Of a stretch of DNA of 37,453 nucleotides, positions 25,882 to 33,810 are shown in pieces. The translations under genes and the position numbers were made by a program. Below the pieces are notes generated by a model. It searched no databases, was not told the DNA's origin, and worked only from the letters and a program-made list of their open reading frames with translations. Each line of letters starts with the position of its first letter. The first letter of the stretch is position 1. This DNA comes from Phascolarctobacterium sp. (lineage in GTDB: Bacteria; Bacillota; Negativicutes; Acidaminococcales; Acidaminococcaceae), in contig JAKSOK010000003.1 in assembly GCA_024405615.1 (NCBI GenBank), positions 1-37,453 on the forward strand, written 5' to 3'.

Positions 25882-27060
25882 ATGAGAAATTGGAAAAAAT
25901 TAAGTAGTGCTGCATTAGCAGCTATGGTAATGGCAACTGTTATGGCCGGTTGCGGCGGTGGAGATAAAAAAGCGGACAAAGCTGCAGCCAATACAATAAA
26001 AATTGGCTCTTGCTTTGAATTAACCGGTAACGTTGCTGTTTATGGTAAATCTGCTAGCAGCGGTTTAAAATTGGCTGTAGAAGAAATCAACGCTAAAGGC
26101 GGCGTTAATGGCAAAAAGTTGGAAATCGTTGAAAGCGATAACAAATCCGAGCCTTCTGAATCTGGCAATGCTTATACCAAACTTATCACTCAAAATAAGG
26201 TAATTGCAATTGTTGGTCCTGCAACTTCTGGTTGTGTAGCAGCAGGTACTCCGATTTGTGAAGGAAACAAGATTCCTCAAATCGCTCCTTGCGCAACCGC
26301 ACCTGGCATCACTGTTAATAATGGCAAGGTTAGACCTTTCACCTTCCGTGCTTGCTTCATCGATCCGTTCCAAGGTAAGGTTATGGCAGAATTTGCTGAT
26401 AAATCTTTGAAAGTTAAAAAAGTTGCTATTCTGAAAGATTCTTCTAGTGATTATGCTAAAGGTTTGGCTGAAGTATTCAGAAAGACTATGGAAGCAAAAG
26501 GCAACAAGATTGTTGCAGAAGAAGCTTATCTGGCTAAAGACGTTGACTTTAAAGCTTCTTTGACCAAATTGAAGGCTTCTCAACCGGATGCAATTTATGT
26601 TCCTGGTTACTATGAAGAAGTTTCCAAGATTATCAAACAAGCTCGTGAACTGGGCATCAATGTTCCTATGATGGGCGCTGATGGTTGGGAATCTCCGAAA
26701 CTGGCTGAAATTGCTGGTGCAGCAGCCCTGAAAGATTGCTACTATGTATCTGCTTTCTCTGCTGATGATAAAGATCCTTCCGTTCAAGCATACATTAAGG
26801 CTTATAAAGCTAAATACAATGCAACTCCGGATATCTTCTCCATGCAAGGTTACAATGCAGGCTTGATTTTGGCTGATGCTTTGAAACGTGCTAACGGTGG
26901 TGATGGTGCTGCATTAGCAAAAGCTATTGAATCTACTAAAGATTTGCCCGTAGCAAGTGGCAAAATTACTTTTGATGCCAACCACGATCCTGTAATGGCA
27001 GCATTAATTATCGATTTCAAAGATGGCAAACCTAGCCTGAAAGAAAAGATTGCTCTGTAA
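25882..27060 (+). CDS. livJ: Branched-chain amino-acid ABC transporter substrate-binding lipoprotein, copy 1
   Basis: The 392-residue protein has a lipoprotein signal peptide with the lipobox VMAGC (C24), followed by a Gly- and Lys-rich linker. The mature part is a type I periplasmic-binding fold of the LivJ class: IKIGSCFELTGNVAVYGKSA at the start, then NAYTKLI and IAIVGPATSG. It is first in the liv operon, behind a near-perfect promoter, and should capture leucine, isoleucine, valine or a related ligand outside the membrane. By eye it is strongly similar to the next gene, indicating tandem duplication. Exact ligand preference cannot be read from the sequence. Confidence 0.93.
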   Translation: MRNWKKLSSAALAAMVMATVMAGCGGGDKKADKAAANTIKIGSCFELTGNVAVYGKSASSGLKLAVEEINAKGGVNGKKLEIVESDNKSEPSESGNAYTKLITQNKVIAIVGPATSGCVAAGTPICEGNKIPQIAPCATAPGITVNNGKVRPFTFRACFIDPFQGKVMAEFADKSLKVKKVAILKDSSSDYAKGLAEVFRKTMEAKGNKIVAEEAYLAKDVDFKASLTKLKASQPDAIYVPGYYEEVSKIIKQARELGINVPMMGADGWESPKLAEIAGAAALKDCYYVSAFSADDKDPSVQAYIKAYKAKYNATPDIFSMQGYNAGLILADALKRANGGDGAALAKAIESTKDLPVASGKITFDANHDPVMAALIIDFKDGKPSLKEKIAL

Positions 27061-27077
27061 TTTTTAATATGTTAGTC

Positions 27078-27119
27078 TTTAAGGGCTTAATTTAAAGTTA
27101 AGCCCTTAAAATATATTTT
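27078..27119 (+). terminator. Terminator/attenuator between the two livJ copies
   Basis: TTTAAGGGCTTAA (27078-27090) pairs perfectly with TTAAGCCCTTAAA (27098-27110) around a seven-base loop. A broken T-rich tail follows (ATATATTTTT). It may lower read-through from copy 1 to copy 2 and the permease genes, giving excess binding protein. Confidence 0.7.
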
Positions 27120-27146
27120 TATTTTTTTAGAAGTGAGGGCTTTACT

Positions 27147-28328
27147 ATGAAAAAAATGACAAAATATGCAGCTATGTTAGCTGTAAGCGCTCTGACAATT
27201 GGTGCATTAACCGGTTGTGGTGGCGGAGAAAAGAAAGAAGCTGCCAAAGGTGATGTTATCAAAATTGGCGCTAACCTGGAAATGACAGGTGGTTCTGCTT
27301 CCTTTGGTATTTCTTCTAAGAATGCAATTGAATTAGCTCTGGAAGAAATTAATACTAAAGGTGTTTTAGGCGGTAAGAAAATTGCTTTAAGTGTAGCAGA
27401 TAATAAATCTGAAGCTGCTGAAGGTACTAATGCAATGCAAAAACTTATTTCTCAAGATAAAGTTGTTGCAGTAATTGGTCCTAACTTGTCCTCTTCTGTT
27501 ATTGCTGCAGGTGCTATTAATAATAGCATGAAAGTTTTAGATATCACTCCTATGGGCACTAACCCTGATGTTACTGTTGATCCTAAAACCAAAAAAACTA
27601 GAGATTATAGCTTCCGTGCATGCTTCATTGACCCGTTCCAAGGTACTGTAATGGGCAACTATGTTGCTAAAGATCTTAAATTGAAAAAAGCTGCTATCCT
27701 GATTGATAACTCCTCTGATTATGCTAAAGGCTTAGCGCAATTCTTTGAAGAAGTTTATAAGAAAAATGGTGGCGAAGTTGTTTCTAAAGAAGCTTATCTG
27801 CAAAAAGATACTGATTTCAAAGCAACTTTAACTAAGATTAAAGCTACTAACCCGGAATTTATTTATATTCCTGGTTACTATCAAGAAGTTGGCCTGATTG
27901 TTAAACAAGCTCGTGAAATGGGCATTAACGTAGCAATGGCTGGCGGCGATGGTTGGGACTCTGCTAAGCTTCCTGAAATTGCTGGTGCAAAAGCATTAGA
28001 CAACACCTTCTTCACTAACTTGTATTCTCCTGATGATACTTCCGAATTAAACAAAAAATTCGTTGCTGCTTATCAAAAGAAATACAATGCAAAACCTGAC
28101 GTATTTGCAGCATTATCTTATGATTGCACTATGCTGATTGCTAAAGCGATCGAAGATGCTAAATCTGCTGATCCTGCAAAAATTGCTGAAGCAATGGCAA
28201 AAATTAAAGGTATGCCTGGTGTATCTGGCGAAGTTACCTTTAACGAACAACACAATCCTATTAAATCTGCTGTAATTATTGAACATAAAGACGGCAAACA
28301 AACCTTTAAAGCAAAAGTTAATCCTTGA
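27147..28328 (+). CDS. livJ: Branched-chain amino-acid ABC transporter substrate-binding lipoprotein, copy 2
   Basis: The 393-residue paralogue of the preceding gene has the lipobox ALTGC (C24). The binding fold is co-linear with copy 1: both share SFRACFIDPFQG (TFRACFIDPFQG in copy 1), SSDYAKGLA and the PGYY/GINV/DGW region. The ligand-facing loop after IGPNLSSSVIAAG differs from copy 1 and lacks the cysteine-rich CAGCVAAGT-like features there, so the two may have different ligand preferences. It has its own GTGAGGG-like site. A weak hairpin and a long imperfect stem lie between it and livH. Confidence 0.93.
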   Translation: MKKMTKYAAMLAVSALTIGALTGCGGGEKKEAAKGDVIKIGANLEMTGGSASFGISSKNAIELALEEINTKGVLGGKKIALSVADNKSEAAEGTNAMQKLISQDKVVAVIGPNLSSSVIAAGAINNSMKVLDITPMGTNPDVTVDPKTKKTRDYSFRACFIDPFQGTVMGNYVAKDLKLKKAAILIDNSSDYAKGLAQFFEEVYKKNGGEVVSKEAYLQKDTDFKATLTKIKATNPEFIYIPGYYQEVGLIVKQAREMGINVAMAGGDGWDSAKLPEIAGAKALDNTFFTNLYSPDDTSELNKKFVAAYQKKYNAKPDVFAALSYDCTMLIAKAIEDAKSADPAKIAEAMAKIKGMPGVSGEVTFNEQHNPIKSAVIIEHKDGKQTFKAKVNP

Positions 28329-28377
28329 TTTTAAGATCTAGGATAGGGTAGACACCTTTATCGTTCTTAACATCAAT

Positions 28378-28414
28378 GAGGCTGTTGTTTTACTACGACA
28401 GCCTCTCTTGTTTT
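28378..28414 (+). terminator. Weak terminator-like hairpin after livJ copy 2
   Basis: GAGGCTGT (28378-28385) pairs with ACAGCCTC (28398-28405) with a 12-base loop. The downstream tract TCTTGTTTT is only partly T-rich, so it is likely a leaky terminator or a 3'-end stabiliser. Confidence 0.55.
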
Positions 28415-28427
28415 AAATAGTTCTATC

Positions 28428-28483
28428 AGTAAGCGTGCTACTTATCAGTTGTACGGCTCAAGCTGATAAGCAACACGATTACT
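28428..28483 (+). repeat. Long imperfect inverted repeat ahead of livH
   Basis: Two 21-base arms (28428-28448 and 28463-28483) pair with only three mismatches around a 14-base loop. The inner eight pairs are CTTATCAG/CTGATAAG. No T run follows, so it is not a standard terminator. The structure ends 27 bases before the livH start and may be an RNA processing or stability element that separates binding-protein mRNA from permease mRNA. Confidence 0.7.
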
Positions 28484-28510
28484 AAACTTACTATTCAAAG
28501 GAGAAAAATT

Positions 28511-29401
28511 ATGGACAATTTCTTTAGCCAGTTTTGTCAGCAATTGATAAATGGCATATCTCTGGGTAGTATTTATGCATTAATCGCATTAGGCTACACG
28601 ATGATATATGGTATTATTAAGCTGATTAACTTTGCTCATGGCGATATTTATATGCTAGGTGCATATTTTGGCTTTTATGCTACTACTAAATTAGGACTTC
28701 CTTTTATTCCAGCAATAATGTTTGCAATGGCATGTGCTGCTGTAGCAGGTATGATTATTGAACGTATTGCTTATAAACCCATGCGTAACGCACCTCGTAT
28801 TGCTATTTTAATCACAGCGATTGGTGTATCATTCTTCTTGGAATATGGCATGATTTTGTTGGTTTCCCCTCAACCACGTACTTTCCCAGCAGTATTTGCT
28901 GCAACCGTTTATAATATTGGACCTCTCGTTATTAATAGCCAACAAATTGTTATTTTGGTAAGTTCTTTAGTATTGATGACTGTGTTAACCTACATTGTTA
29001 ACAGCACAAAAGCTGGTAAAGCCATGCGCGCAGTTTCCTTTGATGCAGATGCTGCTCGTTTAATGGGTATCAGTGTAGACAAAGTAATATCCACTACCTT
29101 TGCATTAGGCTCTGCATTAGCTGCTGCCGGCGGTGTATTGGTAGGTGTATATTACAATTCTATTGATCCTTTAATGGGCATGGTTCCAGGCATTAAGGCT
29201 TTCGTTGCTGCGGTATTAGGTGGCATTGGCATTATCCCTGGTGCAATGATTGGTGGCATTATCTTAGGCATTGTAGAAGCTATGGTATCTGGTTTTATTT
29301 CTTCTACTTTCCGTGATGCAGCTGCTTATGGTATTTTAATTTTGATTCTGCTCTTTAAACCTACTGGATTGTTAGGCAAGAAGACTCGTGAGAAAGTGTA
29401 A
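28511..29401 (+). CDS. livH: Branched-chain amino-acid ABC transporter permease LivH
   Basis: The 296-residue inner-membrane permease has about eight hydrophobic segments. It carries the LivH hallmarks GSIYALIALGYTMIYGIIKLINFAHGD near the start and KAFVAAVLGGIGIIPGAMIGG near the end. It pairs with LivM to form the channel of the importer. AAAGGAG precedes the ATG. It ends 10 bases before the livM start, placing it in a compact livHMGF block. Confidence 0.96.
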   Translation: MDNFFSQFCQQLINGISLGSIYALIALGYTMIYGIIKLINFAHGDIYMLGAYFGFYATTKLGLPFIPAIMFAMACAAVAGMIIERIAYKPMRNAPRIAILITAIGVSFFLEYGMILLVSPQPRTFPAVFAATVYNIGPLVINSQQIVILVSSLVLMTVLTYIVNSTKAGKAMRAVSFDADAARLMGISVDKVISTTFALGSALAAAGGVLVGVYYNSIDPLMGMVPGIKAFVAAVLGGIGIIPGAMIGGIILGIVEAMVSGFISSTFRDAAAYGILILILLFKPTGLLGKKTREKV

Positions 29402-29411
29402 GGTGAGCGAT

Positions 29412-30353
29412 ATGAATGCTATAAGAAAATTTGACTTAAAAGCTATTGCTGCCTGCATTGCAATCTATGTAATTGTCCAAGGATTAATTTTTGGCGAAAT
29501 CATTGGACCTTTCTGGGAATTAAATATCATTTTAATTTGTATCAATATCATATTATCTGTAAGCTTGAATATGATTAACGGTTATACAGGCCAATTTTCC
29601 ATTGGTCATGCAGGCTTTATGGCCGTAGGTGCATATACAAGTGCGATTATTACAGTTAAATTAGGTTTGCCTTATGAACTTGGTTTATTAGTTGCAACTA
29701 TATCTGCAGGTGCGTTAGGTTTCTTGATTGGTTTACCTACTTTGCGTCTGGATGGTGACTATTTAGCAATTGCAACTTTAGGTTTAGGCGAAATTATTCG
29801 TATCTGTATTTTAAACATTGATTATGTTGGTGGTGCATCTGGTTTAATGGGTATTCCTCGTTTGACTAATTTTGCTTACACCTTCTGGATTATGATTTTC
29901 GTAATCTTCTTTATCAAAAACTTTAAAAACTCTGCCGCTGGTCGTTGTTGCTTGGCAATTCGTGAAAATGAAATTGCTGCTGATACTATGGGTATCAACA
30001 CAACTACTTATAAAGTAATGGCATTCACCATTGGTGCTGCTTTTGCAGGAACTGCAGGTGCTTTATTCAGTCACTACTTCTTCCTAGCGCATCCGGCTTC
30101 TTTCACCTTTATGCGTTCCTTTGATATTTTGACAATGGTTGTTTTAGGTGGCTTAGGTTCCATGACTGGTGCTATTACCGGCGCAACTTTGTTAACTTTT
30201 ATTTCTGCATATTTATCTGACTTCCCTGAATGGCGTATGGTTATTTATGCAGTAACCATGATTATTCTTATGCTGTACCGTCCGCAAGGTTTGTTCGGTA
30301 GCAAAGAATTAAGCATGAAGATGTTTAATTTTGGAGGTAAGAAAAATGGCTGA
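29412..30353 (+). CDS. livM: Branched-chain amino-acid ABC transporter permease LivM
   Basis: I start at ATG 29412, six bases after AAGGTGA; the earlier in-frame GTG (29388) lies within livH and has no ribosome site. The 313-residue permease has about nine membrane segments. It shows the LivM blocks SLNMINGYTGQFSIGHAGFMAVGAY, GLPTLRLDGDYLAIATLGLGEIIR and MVVLGGLGSMTGAITGA. Its end overlaps livG by eight bases. Confidence 0.96.
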   Translation: MNAIRKFDLKAIAACIAIYVIVQGLIFGEIIGPFWELNIILICINIILSVSLNMINGYTGQFSIGHAGFMAVGAYTSAIITVKLGLPYELGLLVATISAGALGFLIGLPTLRLDGDYLAIATLGLGEIIRICILNIDYVGGASGLMGIPRLTNFAYTFWIMIFVIFFIKNFKNSAAGRCCLAIRENEIAADTMGINTTTYKVMAFTIGAAFAGTAGALFSHYFFLAHPASFTFMRSFDILTMVVLGGLGSMTGAITGATLLTFISAYLSDFPEWRMVIYAVTMIILMLYRPQGLFGSKELSMKMFNFGGKKNG

Positions 30354-31119
30354 GCTGCTTAAAGTAGATAATGTATCCATGATTTTTGGCGGCTTACGCG
30401 CCGTTTCCAACTTCTCCATGCATATTGATAAGGGCGAACTCATTGGTTTGATTGGCCCTAATGGTGCAGGTAAAACAACTGCATTCAATATGATTACAGG
30501 TGTATATACACCTAGTGAAGGCGATGTTTATTTTGACGGAACTAAGAGTAGTGGTAAAAAATCTTACCAAGTTACTCAATTAGGTATGGCCCGTACCTTC
30601 CAAAATATTCGTCTATTTTCAGAGTTAAGTGTTATTGATAATGTTAAAATAGCTTATAATATGCATGTAAGCTATGGCCTTTTTGATGCGATTGTTCGCA
30701 ATAAGAAATATATCGAAGAAGAAGAATTCATTACTGAAAAAGCTATGAGTTTGTTGAAAATTTTCCATTTGGAAGATGAGGCTTATGAAACTGCTAAGAA
30801 TCTTCCTTATGGTAAGCAACGTCGCCTGGAAATTGCTCGTGCAATGGCAACTGAGCCGAAATTGTTGCTTTTAGACGAGCCTGCAGCTGGCATGAATCCT
30901 CAAGAAACCCATGAATTGATGGAAATGATTCGTTGGATTAGAGACGAATTTAAGTTGTCTATTCTGTTAATTGAACATGATATGGGCTTAGTAATGGGTG
31001 TTTGCGAACGTATCTATGTACTTGAGTATGGTATGAAGATTGCAGAAGGTACACCTGAGGAAATCAAGTCCAACAAACGCGTTATTGAAGCATACTTAGG
31101 CGAGGAGGTAATCAACTAA
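30346..31119 (+). CDS. livG: Branched-chain amino-acid ABC transporter ATP-binding protein LivG
   Basis: The start is ATG 30346, six bases after GGAGGTA; the TTG at 30331 overlaps that site. The 257-residue ATPase has Walker A GPNGAGKT (37-44), a Q-loop in MARTFQNIRLF, the LivG-type signature YGKQRRLEIARA in place of LSGGQ, and Walker B LLLLDEPAAGMNP. It powers the importer together with LivF. The stop overlaps the livF start by one base (TAATG). Confidence 0.96.
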   Translation: MAELLKVDNVSMIFGGLRAVSNFSMHIDKGELIGLIGPNGAGKTTAFNMITGVYTPSEGDVYFDGTKSSGKKSYQVTQLGMARTFQNIRLFSELSVIDNVKIAYNMHVSYGLFDAIVRNKKYIEEEEFITEKAMSLLKIFHLEDEAYETAKNLPYGKQRRLEIARAMATEPKLLLLDEPAAGMNPQETHELMEMIRWIRDEFKLSILLIEHDMGLVMGVCERIYVLEYGMKIAEGTPEEIKSNKRVIEAYLGEEVIN

Positions 31120-31823
31120 TGTTAAAAGTTGAAGATATCAATGTATATTATGGTGCAATCCACGCTATTAAGGGTGTTAGTTTAGAGGTTCCTGATGGAG
31201 AGATTGTTGCCTTGATTGGTTCTAATGGTGCGGGTAAAAGTACAACTCTGCGTACAATTTCCGGTTTAATGAAACCCAAGACTGGTAAAATTCTTTATGA
31301 AGGTAATGATATTACAGGTATTGCTGCACATAAGCTAGTTGGTATGGGTTTATGCCAAGTTCCTGAAGGTCGTCACGTTTTTGCTAATATGACTGTTTTA
31401 GAAAATCTAGAATTAGGTGCGTATTTGCGTAATGATAAAGAAGGAATCGCTAAGGATATGGAAAATGTATTTGAGCGTTTTCCTCGTTTATTAGAGCGTA
31501 AGAATCAAATTGCTGGTACTCTATCCGGTGGTGAACAACAAATGTTAGCTATGGGTCGCGCTTTGATGAGTCGTCCTAAACTCCTGTTGTTGGATGAACC
31601 TTCCATGGGTTTAGCTCCTTTACTAGTAAAGGAAATTTTCAATATTATTAAAGATATCAACGCTACTGGAACAACTATTTTGCTAGTTGAACAGAATGCT
31701 AATATGGCTTTGTCTATTGCTGATAAAGCATATGTCTTAGAAACTGGACGTATTACCTTAAGTGGTACTGCTAAAGAGTTAGCAAGCTCAGAAGAGGTTC
31801 GTAAGGCTTATTTAGGTGGCTAA
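31119..31823 (+). CDS. livF: Branched-chain amino-acid ABC transporter ATP-binding protein LivF
   Basis: The 234-residue ATPase has Walker A GSNGAGKST (34-42), the Q-loop segment VPEGRHVFANMTVLENL, signature LSGGEQQMLAMGRAL and Walker B LLLLDEPSMGLAP. GAGGAGG inside the end of livG is its ribosome-binding site. It is the second ATPase of the heterodimer. The CBS-ACT gene begins 17 bases after it and appears to be on the same transcript. Confidence 0.96.
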   Translation: MLKVEDINVYYGAIHAIKGVSLEVPDGEIVALIGSNGAGKSTTLRTISGLMKPKTGKILYEGNDITGIAAHKLVGMGLCQVPEGRHVFANMTVLENLELGAYLRNDKEGIAKDMENVFERFPRLLERKNQIAGTLSGGEQQMLAMGRALMSRPKLLLLDEPSMGLAPLLVKEIFNIIKDINATGTTILLVEQNANMALSIADKAYVLETGRITLSGTAKELASSEEVRKAYLGG

Positions 31824-31840
31824 TACAAGGAGGTATAGCT

Positions 31841-32500
31841 ATGTTAGTTAAAGATTTTATGACCGTTCAAGTTGCAACTGTTGATGAAGATCAAAGTATG
31901 TTGGAAGCTCGAGAATTAATGTTGAGCAAGAATGTTTTGAGTTTACCCGTTACAGACGATTTAAAACGTGTTCGTGGTATGATTACCTTAGATGATGTTG
32001 GTAAGGCATCTCCTTCTGCAGGAACTACGTTATCTAAATATGAAGCAAATTATTTATTAGGCAAACTGAAGGTTAAGGACGTTATGAGCCGTAATGTTCT
32101 TACTGTAAATGCTGATGATACCATTGAATATATTGCTTATCAAGTTTTCAAAACAAGATATAACGCATTTCCTGTTGTAGATGAAAATAATAAGCTCTGT
32201 GGCATTATTGCGCAAAATGATATGTTACGAGGATTTGTTGAAGCTTTTGCTTTGGACCGTCCCTGTACTCGTTTGACAATAGATGTTAAGGATGAGACGG
32301 GTGTGTTAGCTAAGATTACAAAGATTTTCCAAGAAAATAATATTAATATTATTTCTGTGCTCATTAGAAGTGAGTATCGCGAAGGTTACTCTCAAATTAT
32401 TATTCGCGTAAATCTAGATAATCATATGGACGTAATCGAACAATTACGTGAAGCTGGCTACGACGTAGTTGACGTTATGACCTTTAAGGGAGTAATGTAA
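31841..32500 (+). CDS. CBS-pair and ACT domain protein (AcuB-like)
   Basis: The 219-residue protein has two CBS domains (about 1-60 and 75-130) and a C-terminal ACT domain (about 144-213) with LTIDVKDETGVLAKITKIF and NIISVLI. CBS pairs usually bind adenine nucleotides, and ACT domains often bind amino acids. AcuB-like proteins share this architecture, but their target is not firmly known. It follows livF by 17 bases with an AAGGAGG site, so it may sense branched-chain amino acids or energy state for the transporter or a biosynthetic enzyme. That link is inferred from position only. Confidence 0.85.
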   Translation: MLVKDFMTVQVATVDEDQSMLEARELMLSKNVLSLPVTDDLKRVRGMITLDDVGKASPSAGTTLSKYEANYLLGKLKVKDVMSRNVLTVNADDTIEYIAYQVFKTRYNAFPVVDENNKLCGIIAQNDMLRGFVEAFALDRPCTRLTIDVKDETGVLAKITKIFQENNINIISVLIRSEYREGYSQIIIRVNLDNHMDVIEQLREAGYDVVDVMTFKGVM

Positions 32501-32706
32501 TGCTCAAAGATGTTGTTTATCACATTGGGGATGTGGTAAAAATGAAAAAGGCTCATCCTTGTGGCAGCAGTGAATGGGAAATAACGCGTACTGGTATGGA
32601 TTTTGGTATGAAATGTTGTGGCTGCGGTCATTTTGTGATGTTAGCAAGACCAAAATTTATTAAAGCAGTAAAGGCTGTTGTCAAGTCTGCAGTTGTTTCA
32701 GAATAG
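32500..32706 (+). CDS. DUF951 family small protein
   Basis: The 68-residue protein matches DUF951 by the block KMKKAHPCGSSEWEITRTGM, the following CCGCGHFVML and a basic tail. The cysteines C21, C39, C40 and C42 may bind a metal. In many Bacillota this gene lies just before ychF, near parB and an mscS gene. Here it overlaps the CBS-ACT stop by one base (TAATG) and has joined the liv transcript. Its function is unknown. Confidence 0.88.
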   Translation: MLKDVVYHIGDVVKMKKAHPCGSSEWEITRTGMDFGMKCCGCGHFVMLARPKFIKAVKAVVKSAVVSE

Positions 32707-32714
32707 TGTTTACA

Positions 32715-32748
32715 AAAAAGTCGATGTAATTAATTACATCGACTTTTT
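32715..32748 (+). terminator. 34-bp perfect palindromic terminator after the DUF951 gene
   Basis: Bases 32715-32748 form a perfect 34-bp palindrome with central TTAATTAA. A-run and T-run ends make it usable as an intrinsic terminator in either direction. It lies eight bases after the stop codon and ends the liv operon. Confidence 0.88.
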
Positions 32749-32864
32749 GTCATAATTTTGCCCTATATTTATGATATTATAGAGCAAATTGAGATTGATA
32801 TTTATTTTTAATTAAGGTATTAAAAATATAATATAAAAAAATATAGTGCAAAATTCTTTATTTA

Positions 32865-32873
32865 TGATATAAT
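32865..32873 (+). promoter_or_regulatory. Extended -10 promoter of the exported-protein gene
   Basis: TG at 32865-32866, one base before TATAAT (32868-32873), is a full extended -10. No good -35 is present. A similar TGATATTAT lies 93 bases upstream. The gene's ATG follows 31 bases later behind GAGGTGG. Confidence 0.6.
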
Positions 32874-32904
32874 AAACTAAATAACTATGTGAGGTGGAAA
32901 GTTA

Positions 32905-33672
32905 ATGAAAAAAACTATAGCTTCTTTACTTTTAGCTAGTTTCCTAACTTTGGTATGCACTACAGCTGCTTTTGCATATGAACCTGGTAGACGTACAGTA
33001 CAACTTTTAGGCAATACTTTAAATAGTGATAAACACGCTGTTCATATTGTTTTAGAACAAACCCTGGATAAAAAAGGTGTTTTAAAGGAAGATGTTTATA
33101 ATGCGTTACCCGAAGCTGAAAAACGCATTGTTAACAGAGCGGAATATAACGAATACAAAGGTGTGTATGCTGAACGTAATACCAGTTATGATGGTGCAGG
33201 TAACGTTATAAAAGATGTTGTTCGCTTTGTAAAAGGTGGTCGTTATTATATGATTGATCATAAAAATAAGGCGTGTGACAGCTTACCGGAAATTTTAGGT
33301 ATGAGTGCATCCTATGCAGAAACCTTTAAACCTTTCTTTATTCATAATCCTTTGTTAGCTCAACAAATGAAAGCTGCAGGTAAGACCCCATTGGATACCA
33401 AACCACAAATGGGTTTTGATGAAGAATCTGGTTGTGATTATGATCTGTTAACAACTGACAGTGGTATGAGATTAATGGTTCTCTTTGAAAAAGACTCTGA
33501 TAAATGGGTTGGCATCAAGAGAAGAGGCTGGCCTATTCAAAAAGCTATAGAGGTAAGTGAAGAGGTTGATCCTGAAGTTGCTTTTGCTTTACCTCCTGCA
33601 GACTATAAGCATGTTCCTGATCAATTGATGAGAAATTATGCAAATAGAACTGTTTTAATGAGAAGAAGATAA
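32905..33672 (+). CDS. Uncharacterised exported protein
   Basis: The 255-residue protein has a clear type I signal peptide: a lysine start, the hydrophobic core SLLLASFLTLVCTTA, and a probable AFA/YE cleavage site near residue 24. The mature part is mixed alpha/beta with many Lys, Glu and Tyr, two cysteines well apart, and an arginine-rich end (RRR). No lipobox or catalytic motif is evident, and I do not recognise a family. It has its own promoter and terminator, so it is a single-gene unit. An envelope or secreted role is all that can be said. Confidence 0.75.
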   Translation: MKKTIASLLLASFLTLVCTTAAFAYEPGRRTVQLLGNTLNSDKHAVHIVLEQTLDKKGVLKEDVYNALPEAEKRIVNRAEYNEYKGVYAERNTSYDGAGNVIKDVVRFVKGGRYYMIDHKNKACDSLPEILGMSASYAETFKPFFIHNPLLAQQMKAAGKTPLDTKPQMGFDEESGCDYDLLTTDSGMRLMVLFEKDSDKWVGIKRRGWPIQKAIEVSEEVDPEVAFALPPADYKHVPDQLMRNYANRTVLMRRR

Positions 33673-33676
33673 AATT

Positions 33677-33708
33677 AAAGAGTGTTTCTTAAGGGAAACA
33701 CTCTTTTT
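33677..33708 (+). terminator. Rho-independent terminator of the exported-protein gene
   Basis: AAAGAGTGTTTC (33677-33688) pairs perfectly with GAAACACTCTTT (33695-33706) around a six-base loop. The T run extends to 33708. It starts five bases after the stop. Confidence 0.88.
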
Positions 33709-33768
33709 ATATTGTTTGTCAAATCAATGTGAACTTCTTGAAAGCTAATAATTTTATATGTAAAAAAT

Positions 33769-33796
33769 AAAGGACCCATCATAAGATGAGTCCTTT
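33769..33796 (-). terminator. Rho-independent terminator of the mscS-type gene
   Basis: AAAGGAC and CATC (33769-33780, one mismatch) pair with GATG and GTCCTTT (33785-33796) around a four-base loop. A minus-strand T-rich run follows (complement of 33761-33768). It lies just past the minus-strand stop codon. Confidence 0.82.
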
Positions 33797-33810
33797 TAAT
33801 ATTCCAGATA

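Noticed and set aside
26065-26847. A 260-codon open frame antisense to the first livJ
   Set aside because: Its Cys/Arg/Asn-rich product looks like a codon-bias shadow of the binding-protein gene and has no family motif or ribosome site.
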